Under the pieces are notes generated by a model. It ran no database searches, was not told where the DNA came from, and saw nothing but the letters and a program-made list of their open reading frames with translations. Below, in pieces: positions 1 through 6,402 of a stretch of DNA of 64,000 nt. The translations under genes were made by a program, and so were the position numbers. Position 1 is the stretch's first letter; the number at the start of each line of letters is the position of its first letter. The stretch is from Bacteroidales bacterium (lineage in GTDB: Bacteria > Bacteroidota > Bacteroidia > Bacteroidales > P3). Where the stretch lies: contig JAFYSZ010000025.1 in NCBI GenBank assembly GCA_017559135.1, positions 1-64,000 of the forward strand. Reading direction: 5' to 3'.

Positions 1-627
1 GAATTTGAAGGAGAATACTTCGTTGCAGCACCATCTGTAACTGTTTCTCCAACTAATTTGAATCTTTTTTATATAGGAATTGATAACCCTGTATCAATTT
101 CTGTGCCTGGTGCAAATTCAAAGGATATTACTGCTACTATTTCTGGTGCGGGAGGTACTTTAACACCAGTATCTGGTAAAGATGGACAATACATAGTTAA
201 AGTTACAAAGGATGAGAAGTGTTTTATACATGTAAAGGCGAAGATTGCAGGTAAAGAAATGGATATGGGTAAAATTGAGTTTAGAACAAAAAAAATGCCT
301 AAGCCTATTGCAAAACTTGGAAATTATGATGCTGGTAGAATCGATAAACAAGAGGTCTTAGCGCAATCTGGAATTCGTGTAGATAAAGGCGATTTTGAAT
401 TTCCTGTAACATATAGAGTAAAAGATTGTAAAATAGAAATTATTAATCAAGGTCAAGATAGACGTCCACCTGTCATACTTCCTGGGGGTAAATTTACTCC
501 AGAAGTAAAAGCTCAACTTCAAAAAGCAAGAAAAGGAACAAAGATTCTTATAGAAGAGATTAGAGCTATTGGTCCTGCAGGTGAAGTTAGTACAGCAAAT
601 AGTAGTATCATACTTACAATTAAATAA
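1..627 (+). CDS. gldM: Gliding motility / T9SS inner-membrane motor protein GldM, C-terminal part (5' end outside window)
   Basis: The frame is open from the first base, so about 209 C-terminal residues are present and the N-terminal membrane anchor is missing. GldM (PorM) forms, with GldL, the proton-driven motor of the type IX secretion system; its long periplasmic part reaches toward GldK/GldN at the outer membrane. What I see is the typical last beta-rich domain: YFVAAPSVTVSP near the window start, IGIDNPVSISVPG shortly after, and a lysine-rich hydrophilic tail. The next gene, 12 bases downstream on the same strand, is gldN, which is the usual gldKLMN order. Identity is confident from both sequence and context; full length cannot be judged. 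Confidence 0.93.
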   Translation, partial: EFEGEYFVAAPSVTVSPTNLNLFYIGIDNPVSISVPGANSKDITATISGAGGTLTPVSGKDGQYIVKVTKDEKCFIHVKAKIAGKEMDMGKIEFRTKKMPKPIAKLGNYDAGRIDKQEVLAQSGIRVDKGDFEFPVTYRVKDCKIEIINQGQDRRPPVILPGGKFTPEVKAQLQKARKGTKILIEEIRAIGPAGEVSTANSSIILTIK

Positions 628-639
628 TATTTTGTGGTT

Positions 640-1503
640 ATGAAAAAAGTAAAAATTATATTATTAGGTTTATTTTTATTCTTATCACCAGGTTTGTTTG
701 CACAAGTGGTAGATGAACCAGAAGATAATTCTGATGGATTCTACACAAAAGAAGCAGAAGTGATAGAGAATAATAAAAAAGCATTTGATTTTCCATATGT
801 AAGAGAGGCTGATGTGGTTTGGGCCCACAGAGTTTGGAGAGTGATAGACTTTAAAGAAAAGATAAATCAAGTGTTTTATTATCCATTAGGAATAGATCCT
901 GAAAATCAAGGGAGAATGAATCTCTACAACATTTTAGATATAGCTTTGAAAGAAGGACGAATCAGAGCTTTTGAGAATGATATGTTTACTAAAGAGATTA
1001 CAGATTGGGAAGGATGGAAAAATTCTTTTGCAACAAACTCCACTACAACAGTTTGGGAAGAAGATATAGATGGAAATCCACAACCAGTTGAGAAATCTAT
1101 TAAAGTTGGTGAAATTAGAGAAGATGAGGCGTTGTTTTTACGTATTAAAGAGGATTGGTTTATAGATAGAAGTCGTTCTGTGGAAGATGTGAGAATAATA
1201 GGTTTTAGTTTAATAATACAACAAGAAAAAGGACCAGTTGCTCTTGGATGGATAAGATACAACGATCCAGAAGTTAGAGAATTATTGGCAAACTCAGAGG
1301 TTTACAATATGGATAACGACAGAGCAAGACGTTCTTACGATGACATCTTCCGTAAAAGAATCTTTTCAAGTTACATAATCCGTGAATCGAATGACTACAA
1401 TAGAAGTATAGAAAACTATTCAACAGGAATAGATGCTTTAATGGAGTCTCAAAGAATTGAAGATTATCTTTTTGAAATGGAAGAAGATATGTGGGAATAC
1501 TAA
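640..1503 (+). CDS. gldN: T9SS periplasmic/outer-membrane ring protein GldN
   Basis: 287 residues with a clear signal peptide (MKKVKIILLGLFLFLSPGLFA, cleavage before Q). GldN/PorN forms the periplasmic ring with the lipoprotein GldK and contacts GldM; it is needed for secretion of proteins carrying T9SS C-terminal signals. Family marks seen: YYPLGIDPENQGRMNL around residue 85, a region with EGRIRAF, the EDWFIDRSRS stretch and the acidic tail ending EEDMWEY. An in-frame GTG lies two codons upstream at 634, but the ATG at 640 gives the cleaner signal peptide. It lies 12 bases after gldM and is followed by a strong terminator, so it is the last gene of the gldKLMN operon. Confidence 0.93.
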   Translation: MKKVKIILLGLFLFLSPGLFAQVVDEPEDNSDGFYTKEAEVIENNKKAFDFPYVREADVVWAHRVWRVIDFKEKINQVFYYPLGIDPENQGRMNLYNILDIALKEGRIRAFENDMFTKEITDWEGWKNSFATNSTTTVWEEDIDGNPQPVEKSIKVGEIREDEALFLRIKEDWFIDRSRSVEDVRIIGFSLIIQQEKGPVALGWIRYNDPEVRELLANSEVYNMDNDRARRSYDDIFRKRIFSSYIIRESNDYNRSIENYSTGIDALMESQRIEDYLFEMEEDMWEY

Positions 1504-1524
1504 TCTTTTGATTTCTAAATAAGG

Positions 1525-1565
1525 AAAAGGCTTGTCTACTTTGATTAGACAAGCTTTTTTTCTTT
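1525..1565 (+). terminator. Rho-independent terminator after gldN
   Basis: Perfect 8-bp stem GCTTGTCT (1530-1537) / AGACAAGC (1547-1554) with a 9-base loop, followed directly by seven T residues and then a further T-rich stretch. It lies 27 bases after the gldN stop and closes the gld operon. Confidence 0.88.
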
Positions 1566-1600
1566 TTACAACATTCTTTTATACGTTATCAAATTATTAT

Positions 1601-1666
1601 CATCGGATGATACGACCAATACCATCGGAGGGTACGACTAATACCATCGGAGGGTACTAGTCTTAC
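1601..1666. repeat. 22-bp tandem repeat, three units
   Basis: Units at 1601-1622, 1623-1644 and 1645-1666 all begin CATCGGA and share GGTACGACTAATAC-like 3' halves; units one and two differ at three positions, while unit three diverges after GGTAC. A further partial copy (ACCATCGG) occurs at 1686. Units are directly adjacent with no spacers, so this is a small tandem repeat and not a CRISPR array. Confidence 0.8.
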
Positions 1667-1679
1667 GAATGCTTCGTAA
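1663..1679. repeat. Short palindrome TTACGAA-TGC-TTCGTAA
   Basis: Perfect 7-bp inverted repeat with a 3-base loop immediately 3' of the 22-bp tandem units. It has no trailing T-run, so it is not an obvious terminator. TTCGTAA recurs at 1693-1699, suggesting further local duplication. Confidence 0.65.
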
Positions 1680-1841
1680 ATTATTACCATCGGTTCGTAA
1701 TTATTTATTCTCCGAAGGAAATAGATACTATCTGCAAAAAATGGGTAATAAACATAGAGGTTCCTTTTGGAAGTATAGCTTAATTTATCTATTTTCAAGA
1801 AAAATCACTATTTTTGCAAGTTAAATATTATTTTTATCAAT

Positions 1842-2194
1842 ATGAGACATTTGATTATAAGGAATTTTGGTCCTATCAAGGAGGCTAATATTAATTTTGG
1901 AAGAGTTAATGTGATTACCGGCTTGCAAAGTTCGGGTAAGAGTTGCATTCTAAAAACTGCTTGTTGTATTAAACGAAATAATCAAAAACAATCCTGATAA
2001 CTTAGAAGTTTTCTTTACTCATGCCATTGAGCAAGAAGATGGATTGTATTCCGTAAAACAACTCTCAAAATCCGAAGTTGATGACATATATGGCGGAGGA
2101 ATAGATTTGTTCTTTAATTTTGAATATTACGTGTAATGGAAAAACTATTCAACGTAATACCCGAGTGTTATATAGATACAAACCTCTAAAATAA
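1842..2194 (+). pseudogene. Frameshifted relic of an AAA-type ATPase (OLD/AAA_15-like)
   Basis: From the ATG at 1842 the frame reads MRHLIIRNFGPIKEANINFG, then a Walker A-like GLQSSGKS (about residues 27-34), which is the N-terminal signature of SMC/OLD-like AAA ATPases (N-F-G-P-I-K then G-x-x-x-x-G-K-S). The frame stops near 1999. A second frame continues from about 1966 with VLNEIIKNNPDNLEVFF and runs to 2136, and a third frame picks up at about 2126 (ITCNGKTIQRN) and stops at 2194. Two frameshifts and the small total size (about 115 codons) show a decayed gene lacking Walker B and the C-terminal half. It sits just before the DUF4062 pair, which fits a variable accessory locus. The family call rests on the short N-terminal motif only. 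Confidence 0.7.
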
Positions 2195-2245
2195 TTCATA
2201 GAAATAATTAAATAAAACGCCTAAATATTTTTTTATTTCTATGAA
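2195..2245. repeat. Hairpin element with TTCATAGAAATA / TATTTCTATGAA arms
   Basis: Perfect 12-bp arms (2195-2206 and 2234-2245) around an AT-rich loop. The arm sequence TCATAGAAAT resembles the arms of intergenic elements at 13295-13362, 21521-21562 and 57697-57763. It starts directly after the end of the ATPase relic. Confidence 0.6.
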
Positions 2246-2284
2246 ATATTTTTCTAAATCAAAGAAAAAATTCGCGAAATGTAT

Positions 2285-2292
2285 TAACTTTG
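2285..2292 (+). promoter_or_regulatory. Putative -7 element TAACTTTG before the DUF4062 gene
   Basis: Matches the Bacteroidetes housekeeping -7 consensus TAnnTTTG, 41 bases before the ATG at 2334. No clean TTTG -33 box is seen at the expected 18-19 base spacing, so support is partial. Confidence 0.42.
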
Positions 2293-2333
2293 TATAAGTT
2301 TTGAATTTTATAAATTATTAAACAAGTATTTTA

Positions 2334-2960
2334 ATGAGTGTTAAGCGTAATCACGTTAAAGTTTTCGTTTCTTCAACTGTTTATGATTTTGAAACAGAGT
2401 TAAGACGCGTGTTTGCAACTCTTGATGGCTTTGGCTACGATGTGTATATGTCAAAAGAAGGAACTATTCCTTTGAATAGCCGTTTATCTAATCTTATAAA
2501 TTGTGTGAAAGGTGTTGAAGAGTGTGATGTTTTTTTAGGAATTATTCGCCCTCTTGTTGGTTCCGGTATTCTTGAAGAAAAAGGACGCTCAATTACTGCA
2601 CAAGAATTTGATAAGGCAGTTGAATTGAAAATGCCGAGGTTTGTTTTAGCAGATTATAGGGTAGAGTTTGCTCATAAATTTTTGAAACTTATGAATATGA
2701 AAATTGAAGATATTCCTTTGAATAAGCAAAAACAATTATTTGAAAATGGGGAAATTAAAACGCAACTTTTGCCTAATAATATAGTTCACGGAGAATGTGT
2801 TGAGATTTATAGGCTTGCTATACAATCAAATATTAAAAATGTTATGGAAAGAGTTGGAAATTGGGCTCAACCTTATCGAAATAGTGAAGAAATTCTAAGA
2901 TTTATAGAAGCACAGTTTAAAGATGTTGAACGTATAAAAAGTTTGATTGATGGAAAATAG
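2334..2960 (+). CDS. DUF4062 (TIR-like) domain protein, first gene of an overlapping two-gene cassette
   Basis: 208 residues. The start shows the DUF4062 hallmark KVFVSSTVYDF (residues 9-19), followed by a pattern resembling TIR/toll-like folds: a second strand with YDVYMSK, then ECDVFLGIIRPLVGSG near residues 64-79, and AQEFDKAVELKMPRFV. DUF4062 domains occur at the N-terminus of many STAND/NACHT-type signalling and defence proteins in bacteria and eukaryotes; here the domain stands alone with an approximately 80-residue helical tail. The next gene overlaps it by 11 bases, so the two are almost certainly translated together. The exact reaction is unknown; NADase or scaffold activity would be guesswork. 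No signal peptide, so cytoplasmic. Confidence 0.8.
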   Translation: MSVKRNHVKVFVSSTVYDFETELRRVFATLDGFGYDVYMSKEGTIPLNSRLSNLINCVKGVEECDVFLGIIRPLVGSGILEEKGRSITAQEFDKAVELKMPRFVLADYRVEFAHKFLKLMNMKIEDIPLNKQKQLFENGEIKTQLLPNNIVHGECVEIYRLAIQSNIKNVMERVGNWAQPYRNSEEILRFIEAQFKDVERIKSLIDGK

Positions 2961-4317
2961 TTTTGTGGAAATTCTATTGTTGCAAAAACACCTTCCTTCT
3001 CCTGTTAGGTGTGTTTCTGATTGTGATATTGAAAAAATTTCAGAGATAATATGTGCTTTTTTAAATGATAAGGGAGGGTGGATTGTTGTTGGAATAGATG
3101 ATAAAGGGAGTTATGTAGGAGTTAAGGACGATGAAATTAACAAAGAATTACAGTTGGAAATTACAAATCACATATCTCCTTTACCTCTTGTTTATATTCA
3201 AAAAGAATTATACAAGGATAAATCGGTTATTTTAGTAACAGTAGTAAAGGGAAGTTTGCCTCCTTATTCCTATAAAGGTAGATATTATATCAATAGAGAA
3301 GGTTTGATTATTGTCCCTTCGCCTGATGAAATTAGTTGTTTGATGAGAGATTCTTTTTCCGTGAAATCGGGTTGGGAATCAATAGTTAATCTTAATGCTG
3401 AGTGGAGTGATTTAGATGAGAATATTATGAATAAGGTTTATAATCAAGGTTTGTCTTCTTCGCGATTACTTAAGAGTAACACAGGGTTGTTATCAACTTT
3501 ATCTGAGCTAAACTTGGTTGATTCTTATCAAATAAAAAACGGTGCAATTGCTTTGTTTTCCGAAAATACTCGAAAGTTTATTCCTCAATCTCGAATAAGG
3601 ATTCAGTTGATGAGTAAAGGGAAAACGGCTAATCACTTTGATGATACTGTAATTTTAGAAGGTAATGTTTTTTATTTGTTAAAAGAAACGATAGATTACT
3701 TTAAAAAACGCTTGCCAAAACAATCTTTTTTTATTGAAAGCGAAACCTTACGAATTGATGATTACATTTATCCAATAGAAGTTATTGATGAGGCTATAAG
3801 TAATGCTTTAATTCATAGGGATTATTCCGATTCGTTTGATGAAATCACTATTTTTATTTATTCAAATAAAATTGAAATAACAAATCCTGGTCAATTACCA
3901 GATAACTTGATTAAAAACAAAAATGTAGTTCTTCCTCACAACTCAATTCTTCGTAATCCTCTTATGGCAGAAGTGTTTTATATTGCGGGAGAAATGGAAA
4001 AAACAGGACGTGGAATGCCGTTAATTTCTAATAAAATGAAGGAATTGGGGAAAAAAATGCCGGAATGGATAATTTCAAACAATAGAACGACTCTCATAAT
4101 TTATAATAAATTGGAAAAAGTTGTTGTAAATGAACGTGTAAAAACGTTTTTAGATTCTCATTCTTCTAATTATATTTTCACTAAGTCTGAGTATATTGAT
4201 TTTTTTGATAAAAAGCCTTCAAAGATTACTGCACAAAACGATATTCAGTCAATGTTAAAATCTATGCTATGTGAAAAAATAGGGAACGGACCTGCTACAA
4301 AATATAAAATTCATTGA
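2950..4317 (+). CDS. AlbA_2 (Schlafen-like) DNA-binding / HATPase_c_4 protein paired with the DUF4062 gene
   Basis: 455 residues starting at the ATG inside the end of the DUF4062 gene (11-base overlap; a TTG one codon earlier is less likely). The N-terminal 130 residues carry the AlbA_2 pattern: AFLNDKGGWIVVGIDDKG (about 36-53) and YVGVKDDE. The C-terminal half carries a GHKL-like ATP-binding module of the 'ATP-dependent DNA helicase RecG-related' family: EAISNALIHRDYSD (about 281-294), ITNPGQLP, RNPLMAEVFYIAGEMEKTGRGM (split across about 335-357). Such proteins are usually annotated as putative transcriptional regulators or as Schlafen AlbA_2 proteins and are enriched in mobile and defence-rich loci. 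The usual N-terminal E-x-K residues of the family are not obvious here. Function in this cassette is unknown. Confidence 0.8.
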   Translation: MENSFVEILLLQKHLPSPVRCVSDCDIEKISEIICAFLNDKGGWIVVGIDDKGSYVGVKDDEINKELQLEITNHISPLPLVYIQKELYKDKSVILVTVVKGSLPPYSYKGRYYINREGLIIVPSPDEISCLMRDSFSVKSGWESIVNLNAEWSDLDENIMNKVYNQGLSSSRLLKSNTGLLSTLSELNLVDSYQIKNGAIALFSENTRKFIPQSRIRIQLMSKGKTANHFDDTVILEGNVFYLLKETIDYFKKRLPKQSFFIESETLRIDDYIYPIEVIDEAISNALIHRDYSDSFDEITIFIYSNKIEITNPGQLPDNLIKNKNVVLPHNSILRNPLMAEVFYIAGEMEKTGRGMPLISNKMKELGKKMPEWIISNNRTTLIIYNKLEKVVVNERVKTFLDSHSSNYIFTKSEYIDFFDKKPSKITAQNDIQSMLKSMLCEKIGNGPATKYKIH

Positions 4318-4397
4318 CCGATATTGACCGATATTGTATATAAATCTCTGTAAATTTGTTGTTTATATAAATAGATTAACAATTGATATTGACCGAT
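4313..4397. repeat. Three copies of ATTGACCGAT flanking a putative promoter
   Basis: Exact 10-mers at 4313-4322, 4323-4332 and 4388-4397. The first overlaps the stop codon of the AlbA_2 gene. The first two lie just upstream of, and the third just downstream of, a TAAATTTG -7-like element at 4351-4358, so an operator role for the following gene, or for autoregulation, is possible. Confidence 0.6.
4351..4358 (+). promoter_or_regulatory. Putative -7 element TAAATTTG before the GT-C gene
   Basis: Matches TAnnTTTG, 77 bases before the ATG at 4435, and is embedded among the ATTGACCGAT repeats. The -33 box is not convincing. Confidence 0.38.
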
Positions 4398-4434
4398 AAA
4401 AGATTAAAATTGGTATTTAAATAAATAGTCTATT

Positions 4435-5787
4435 ATGTTGCTGAAAGATGATCGTAAACCGTTAGTTTATTCGTCTTTGATAGTGCTTTATTTTGCATTA
4501 GTCTTTGTTTTGCATATTCTTATGCAGAATGATAGGGTTCATTATACGTTTAGGAAAATTCTTCCTACCTATGAGGTCTCTTTTGATGAGAATTGGTCGA
4601 AGAGTGTAGAGAAATCTAACAAGCCTTTTGAGAAAATTACTTCGGAAAAGATGACTGTTTGGGACGGCTCGCATTATGATTGGATTAAAAACACGAATTA
4701 TTCTCGCGTAAAGGATTTTGCGTATTATCCTTTATTTCCTTATTTCTGGAAAGCAACGCATTTATCTACTCTTGGAATAAGTTTGCTAAATATTTTCTTG
4801 TTTGCTATTGGTATGTTTGTGATGTTTAAGATTTTTTCGGACAAATTGACGCTCAAACATTTGCTTGTCTTACTTTGTGTGCCGTATTTGGTGATTTTTA
4901 TGATGCCTTATTCCGAAAGTTTGTATTTTCTCTTTATTGCTTTGGGACTTTATGGAATGATTAAAGAGAAATATTGGCTTTATTTCTTAGGATTTCTTTT
5001 CGCTTCAATGACGAAATCTTCTTCTTTATTGTTTTTGATTTTGTTTTTCTGTTTAGAGGTCTTGAATGCTTTGAATCATAGAGATGTTGCTTTGTTTTTT
5101 AAAAGGTTTTTAAAAGCAGTGTTTCCTGTTATCTTAGGAATGTTTTTAGTTATGACGTTTCAATATATTTTGGGTGCACCTTCGTTTTTTCAATCAATTA
5201 TTTCTCAAAAATATTGGGGTAAAAGTCTTTCTTTGCCTGAGTTTCCTTTTAGTTTTTGGTCAAACGAAAGTAGGAGTATAACTGTTCCCTTTCTTTGTCT
5301 TTATTTTTTGCCGATGTTGGTTGTGATTGGCAGGGAATTTGTGCTTTCTTTGAAAAATAAATCGAAAAAAAGACTTGATAATTGGAAATATGTGAGATTG
5401 ATTTGTATTGTTTTTCTTGTCGGTAATGTGTTTACTGCTTTGTTTACTCAGCATGGGGGGCTTTATTCTTTGGCTCGTTATCTTTTAGCGACACCTTTTT
5501 TTGTGTTTTTATTGTTTGATTCCTTTAATCGTCAGAGAAAAAATATTTGGCAAATACTCTATTTTTCAATTGGTTTGATAGTGATTTTTATTTGCAAGGA
5601 TTATTTCTTAAAAGCGGATTTTTTTGGCGTTTATCTTGTGCTAATTACTTCACTTATAGTCTTTTTTTATCGTAGATTTAAGTCCGAGTTTCTTTATCCT
5701 TTATTTGCGATTATCATATTATTAAACCTGTTTTGGACATCTTATATGTTTAATTGTTTTCTCTTAGATAGTTGGATTTTTACTTAA
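4435..5787 (+). CDS. GT-C family mannosyltransferase, PIG-V-like integral membrane protein
   Basis: 450 residues, strongly hydrophobic with roughly ten or more membrane segments beginning at residue 10. The first large non-cytoplasmic loop carries WDGSHYDW (76-83) and then FAYYPLFPYF (95-104), the two motifs of PIG-V-like (GT76-type) glycosyltransferases, where the Asp of the W-D-G motif is the expected catalytic acid/base. Enzymes of this class use lipid-linked sugars (dolichol or polyprenyl phosphate mannose) and act on the outer face of the inner membrane. It stands alone between the accessory pair and the HU gene, with no other glycan genes adjacent. Substrate and acceptor are unknown; the family call is good. 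Confidence 0.75.
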   Translation: MLLKDDRKPLVYSSLIVLYFALVFVLHILMQNDRVHYTFRKILPTYEVSFDENWSKSVEKSNKPFEKITSEKMTVWDGSHYDWIKNTNYSRVKDFAYYPLFPYFWKATHLSTLGISLLNIFLFAIGMFVMFKIFSDKLTLKHLLVLLCVPYLVIFMMPYSESLYFLFIALGLYGMIKEKYWLYFLGFLFASMTKSSSLLFLILFFCLEVLNALNHRDVALFFKRFLKAVFPVILGMFLVMTFQYILGAPSFFQSIISQKYWGKSLSLPEFPFSFWSNESRSITVPFLCLYFLPMLVVIGREFVLSLKNKSKKRLDNWKYVRLICIVFLVGNVFTALFTQHGGLYSLARYLLATPFFVFLLFDSFNRQRKNIWQILYFSIGLIVIFICKDYFLKADFFGVYLVLITSLIVFFYRRFKSEFLYPLFAIIILLNLFWTSYMFNCFLLDSWIFT

Positions 5788-5790
5788 TAT

Positions 5791-5821
5791 TTTGTGATTC
5801 AAACTTTTTTCTATATCTTTG
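5791..5821 (+). promoter_or_regulatory. Consensus Bacteroidetes promoter for the HU gene
   Basis: TTTG (-33 box) at 5791-5794, 19-base spacer, TATCTTTG (-7 box) at 5814-5821. Both boxes and the spacing match the Bacteroidetes primary sigma factor consensus exactly. It gives a 5' leader of roughly 50 bases before the ATG at 5882. Confidence 0.82.
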
Positions 5822-5881
5822 CAAACCCTATTTGGGAAATTTTTATTGATAATTAAAGTAATTAAATAACGTAATAGAGAA

Positions 5882-6181
5882 ATGACAAAAGCAGAAATTG
5901 TTGCAGAAATTGCACACAGAACAGGCATCGAGAAAATGGTGGTTCAAGAGTCAGTAGAAGCTTTTATGACAGTATTGAAAGAAGCTTTGACAAGAGAGAA
6001 TGCTGAAAACGTGTATTTAAGAGGTTTCGGAAGCTTCATAGTTAAGAAAAGAGCTGAAAAGACAGGTAGAAATATTTCAAAGAATACAACAATAATTATA
6101 CCTGCTCATTATATTCCATCGTTCAAACCTGCAAAGGTGTTTATGGAATCTGTTAAGAAGAATGTGAAACAAGTAAAATAA
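5882..6181 (+). CDS. HU/IHF family nucleoid DNA-binding protein
   Basis: 99 residues, normal HU length. It has the family's N-terminal helices (MTKAEIVAEIAHRTGI), the core LRGFGSFIVKKRAEKTGRN (about 48-66) and the DNA-arm segment IPAHYIPSFKPAKVF (about 72-86), including the Pro that intercalates into DNA. It bends and compacts DNA as a dimer. Driven by a consensus promoter at 5791-5821, and followed after 22 bases by the tiny mS38-like gene and then RNase G, an order commonly seen in Bacteroidetes. Confidence 0.95.
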   Translation: MTKAEIVAEIAHRTGIEKMVVQESVEAFMTVLKEALTRENAENVYLRGFGSFIVKKRAEKTGRNISKNTTIIIPAHYIPSFKPAKVFMESVKKNVKQVK

Positions 6182-6203
6182 GCATTAAATAATATTTGAA
6201 GTT

Positions 6204-6293
6204 ATGCCAAGCGGAAAAAAGAGAAAAGGTCATAAAATGGCTACTCACAAACGTAAAAAACGTTTAAGAAAGAATAGACATAAAAAGAAATAA
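6204..6293 (+). CDS. 29-residue AURKAIP1/COX24 (mS38/bS22-like) ribosomal-type protein
   Basis: Very short gene that is easy to miss: MPSGKKRKGHKMATHKRKKR plus nine more residues, ending NRHKKK, with over half the residues Lys or Arg. The KMATHKRKKRLRKN core is the AURKAIP1/COX24 motif, found in the mitochondrial small-subunit protein mS38 and in actinobacterial bS22; Bacteroidetes carry this tiny version directly after HU and before RNase G, as here. It probably binds rRNA in the small subunit. It lies 22 bases after the HU stop, so it is co-transcribed from the HU promoter, and is followed by a hairpin. Confidence 0.85.
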   Translation: MPSGKKRKGHKMATHKRKKRLRKNRHKKK

Positions 6294-6325
6294 TTTTCTT
6301 TTTGGACTTAGTGTCTATGTAAGGT

Positions 6326-6376
6326 TATTGCGAAACATTTAGACATATAATTCTTATGTTTCGCAATATTTTTTTG
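6326..6376 (+). terminator. Hairpin with T-run before the RNase G gene
   Basis: Perfect 12-bp stem TATTGCGAAACA (6326-6337) / TGTTTCGCAATA (6357-6368) with a 19-base loop, then seven T residues. It would end the HU-mS38 transcript, and/or serve as a structured 5' leader for the RNase G gene starting 27 bases further on. Confidence 0.75.
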
Positions 6377-6402
6377 TTTAATCATCTTAAAATAGTATTC
6401 GA

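Larger units (their letters stand above)
1566..1841. other. Gene-free stretch with repeats between gldN and the accessory patch
   Basis: No credible coding region is seen here. The stretch holds three 22-bp tandem units (1601-1666), a palindrome (1663-1679), a fourth partial ACCATCGG at 1686-1693, and AT-rich sequence up to the ATPase relic that begins at 1842. Frames that are open through the repeats have no recognisable protein features. Confidence 0.6.

Noticed and set aside
1601..1666. Possible CRISPR array
   Set aside because: The 22-bp units are directly adjacent with no spacers, only three copies exist, and no cas genes are present in the window.
1589..1798. Open frame through the 22-bp repeats on the minus strand
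   Set aside because: Its sequence is just the translated repeat plus flanking spacer; no start signal or family similarity.
2334..4317. Calling the DUF4062/AlbA_2 pair a known named defence system
   Set aside because: The sequence supports the domains but I cannot match the pair to any characterised system; naming one would be unsupported.
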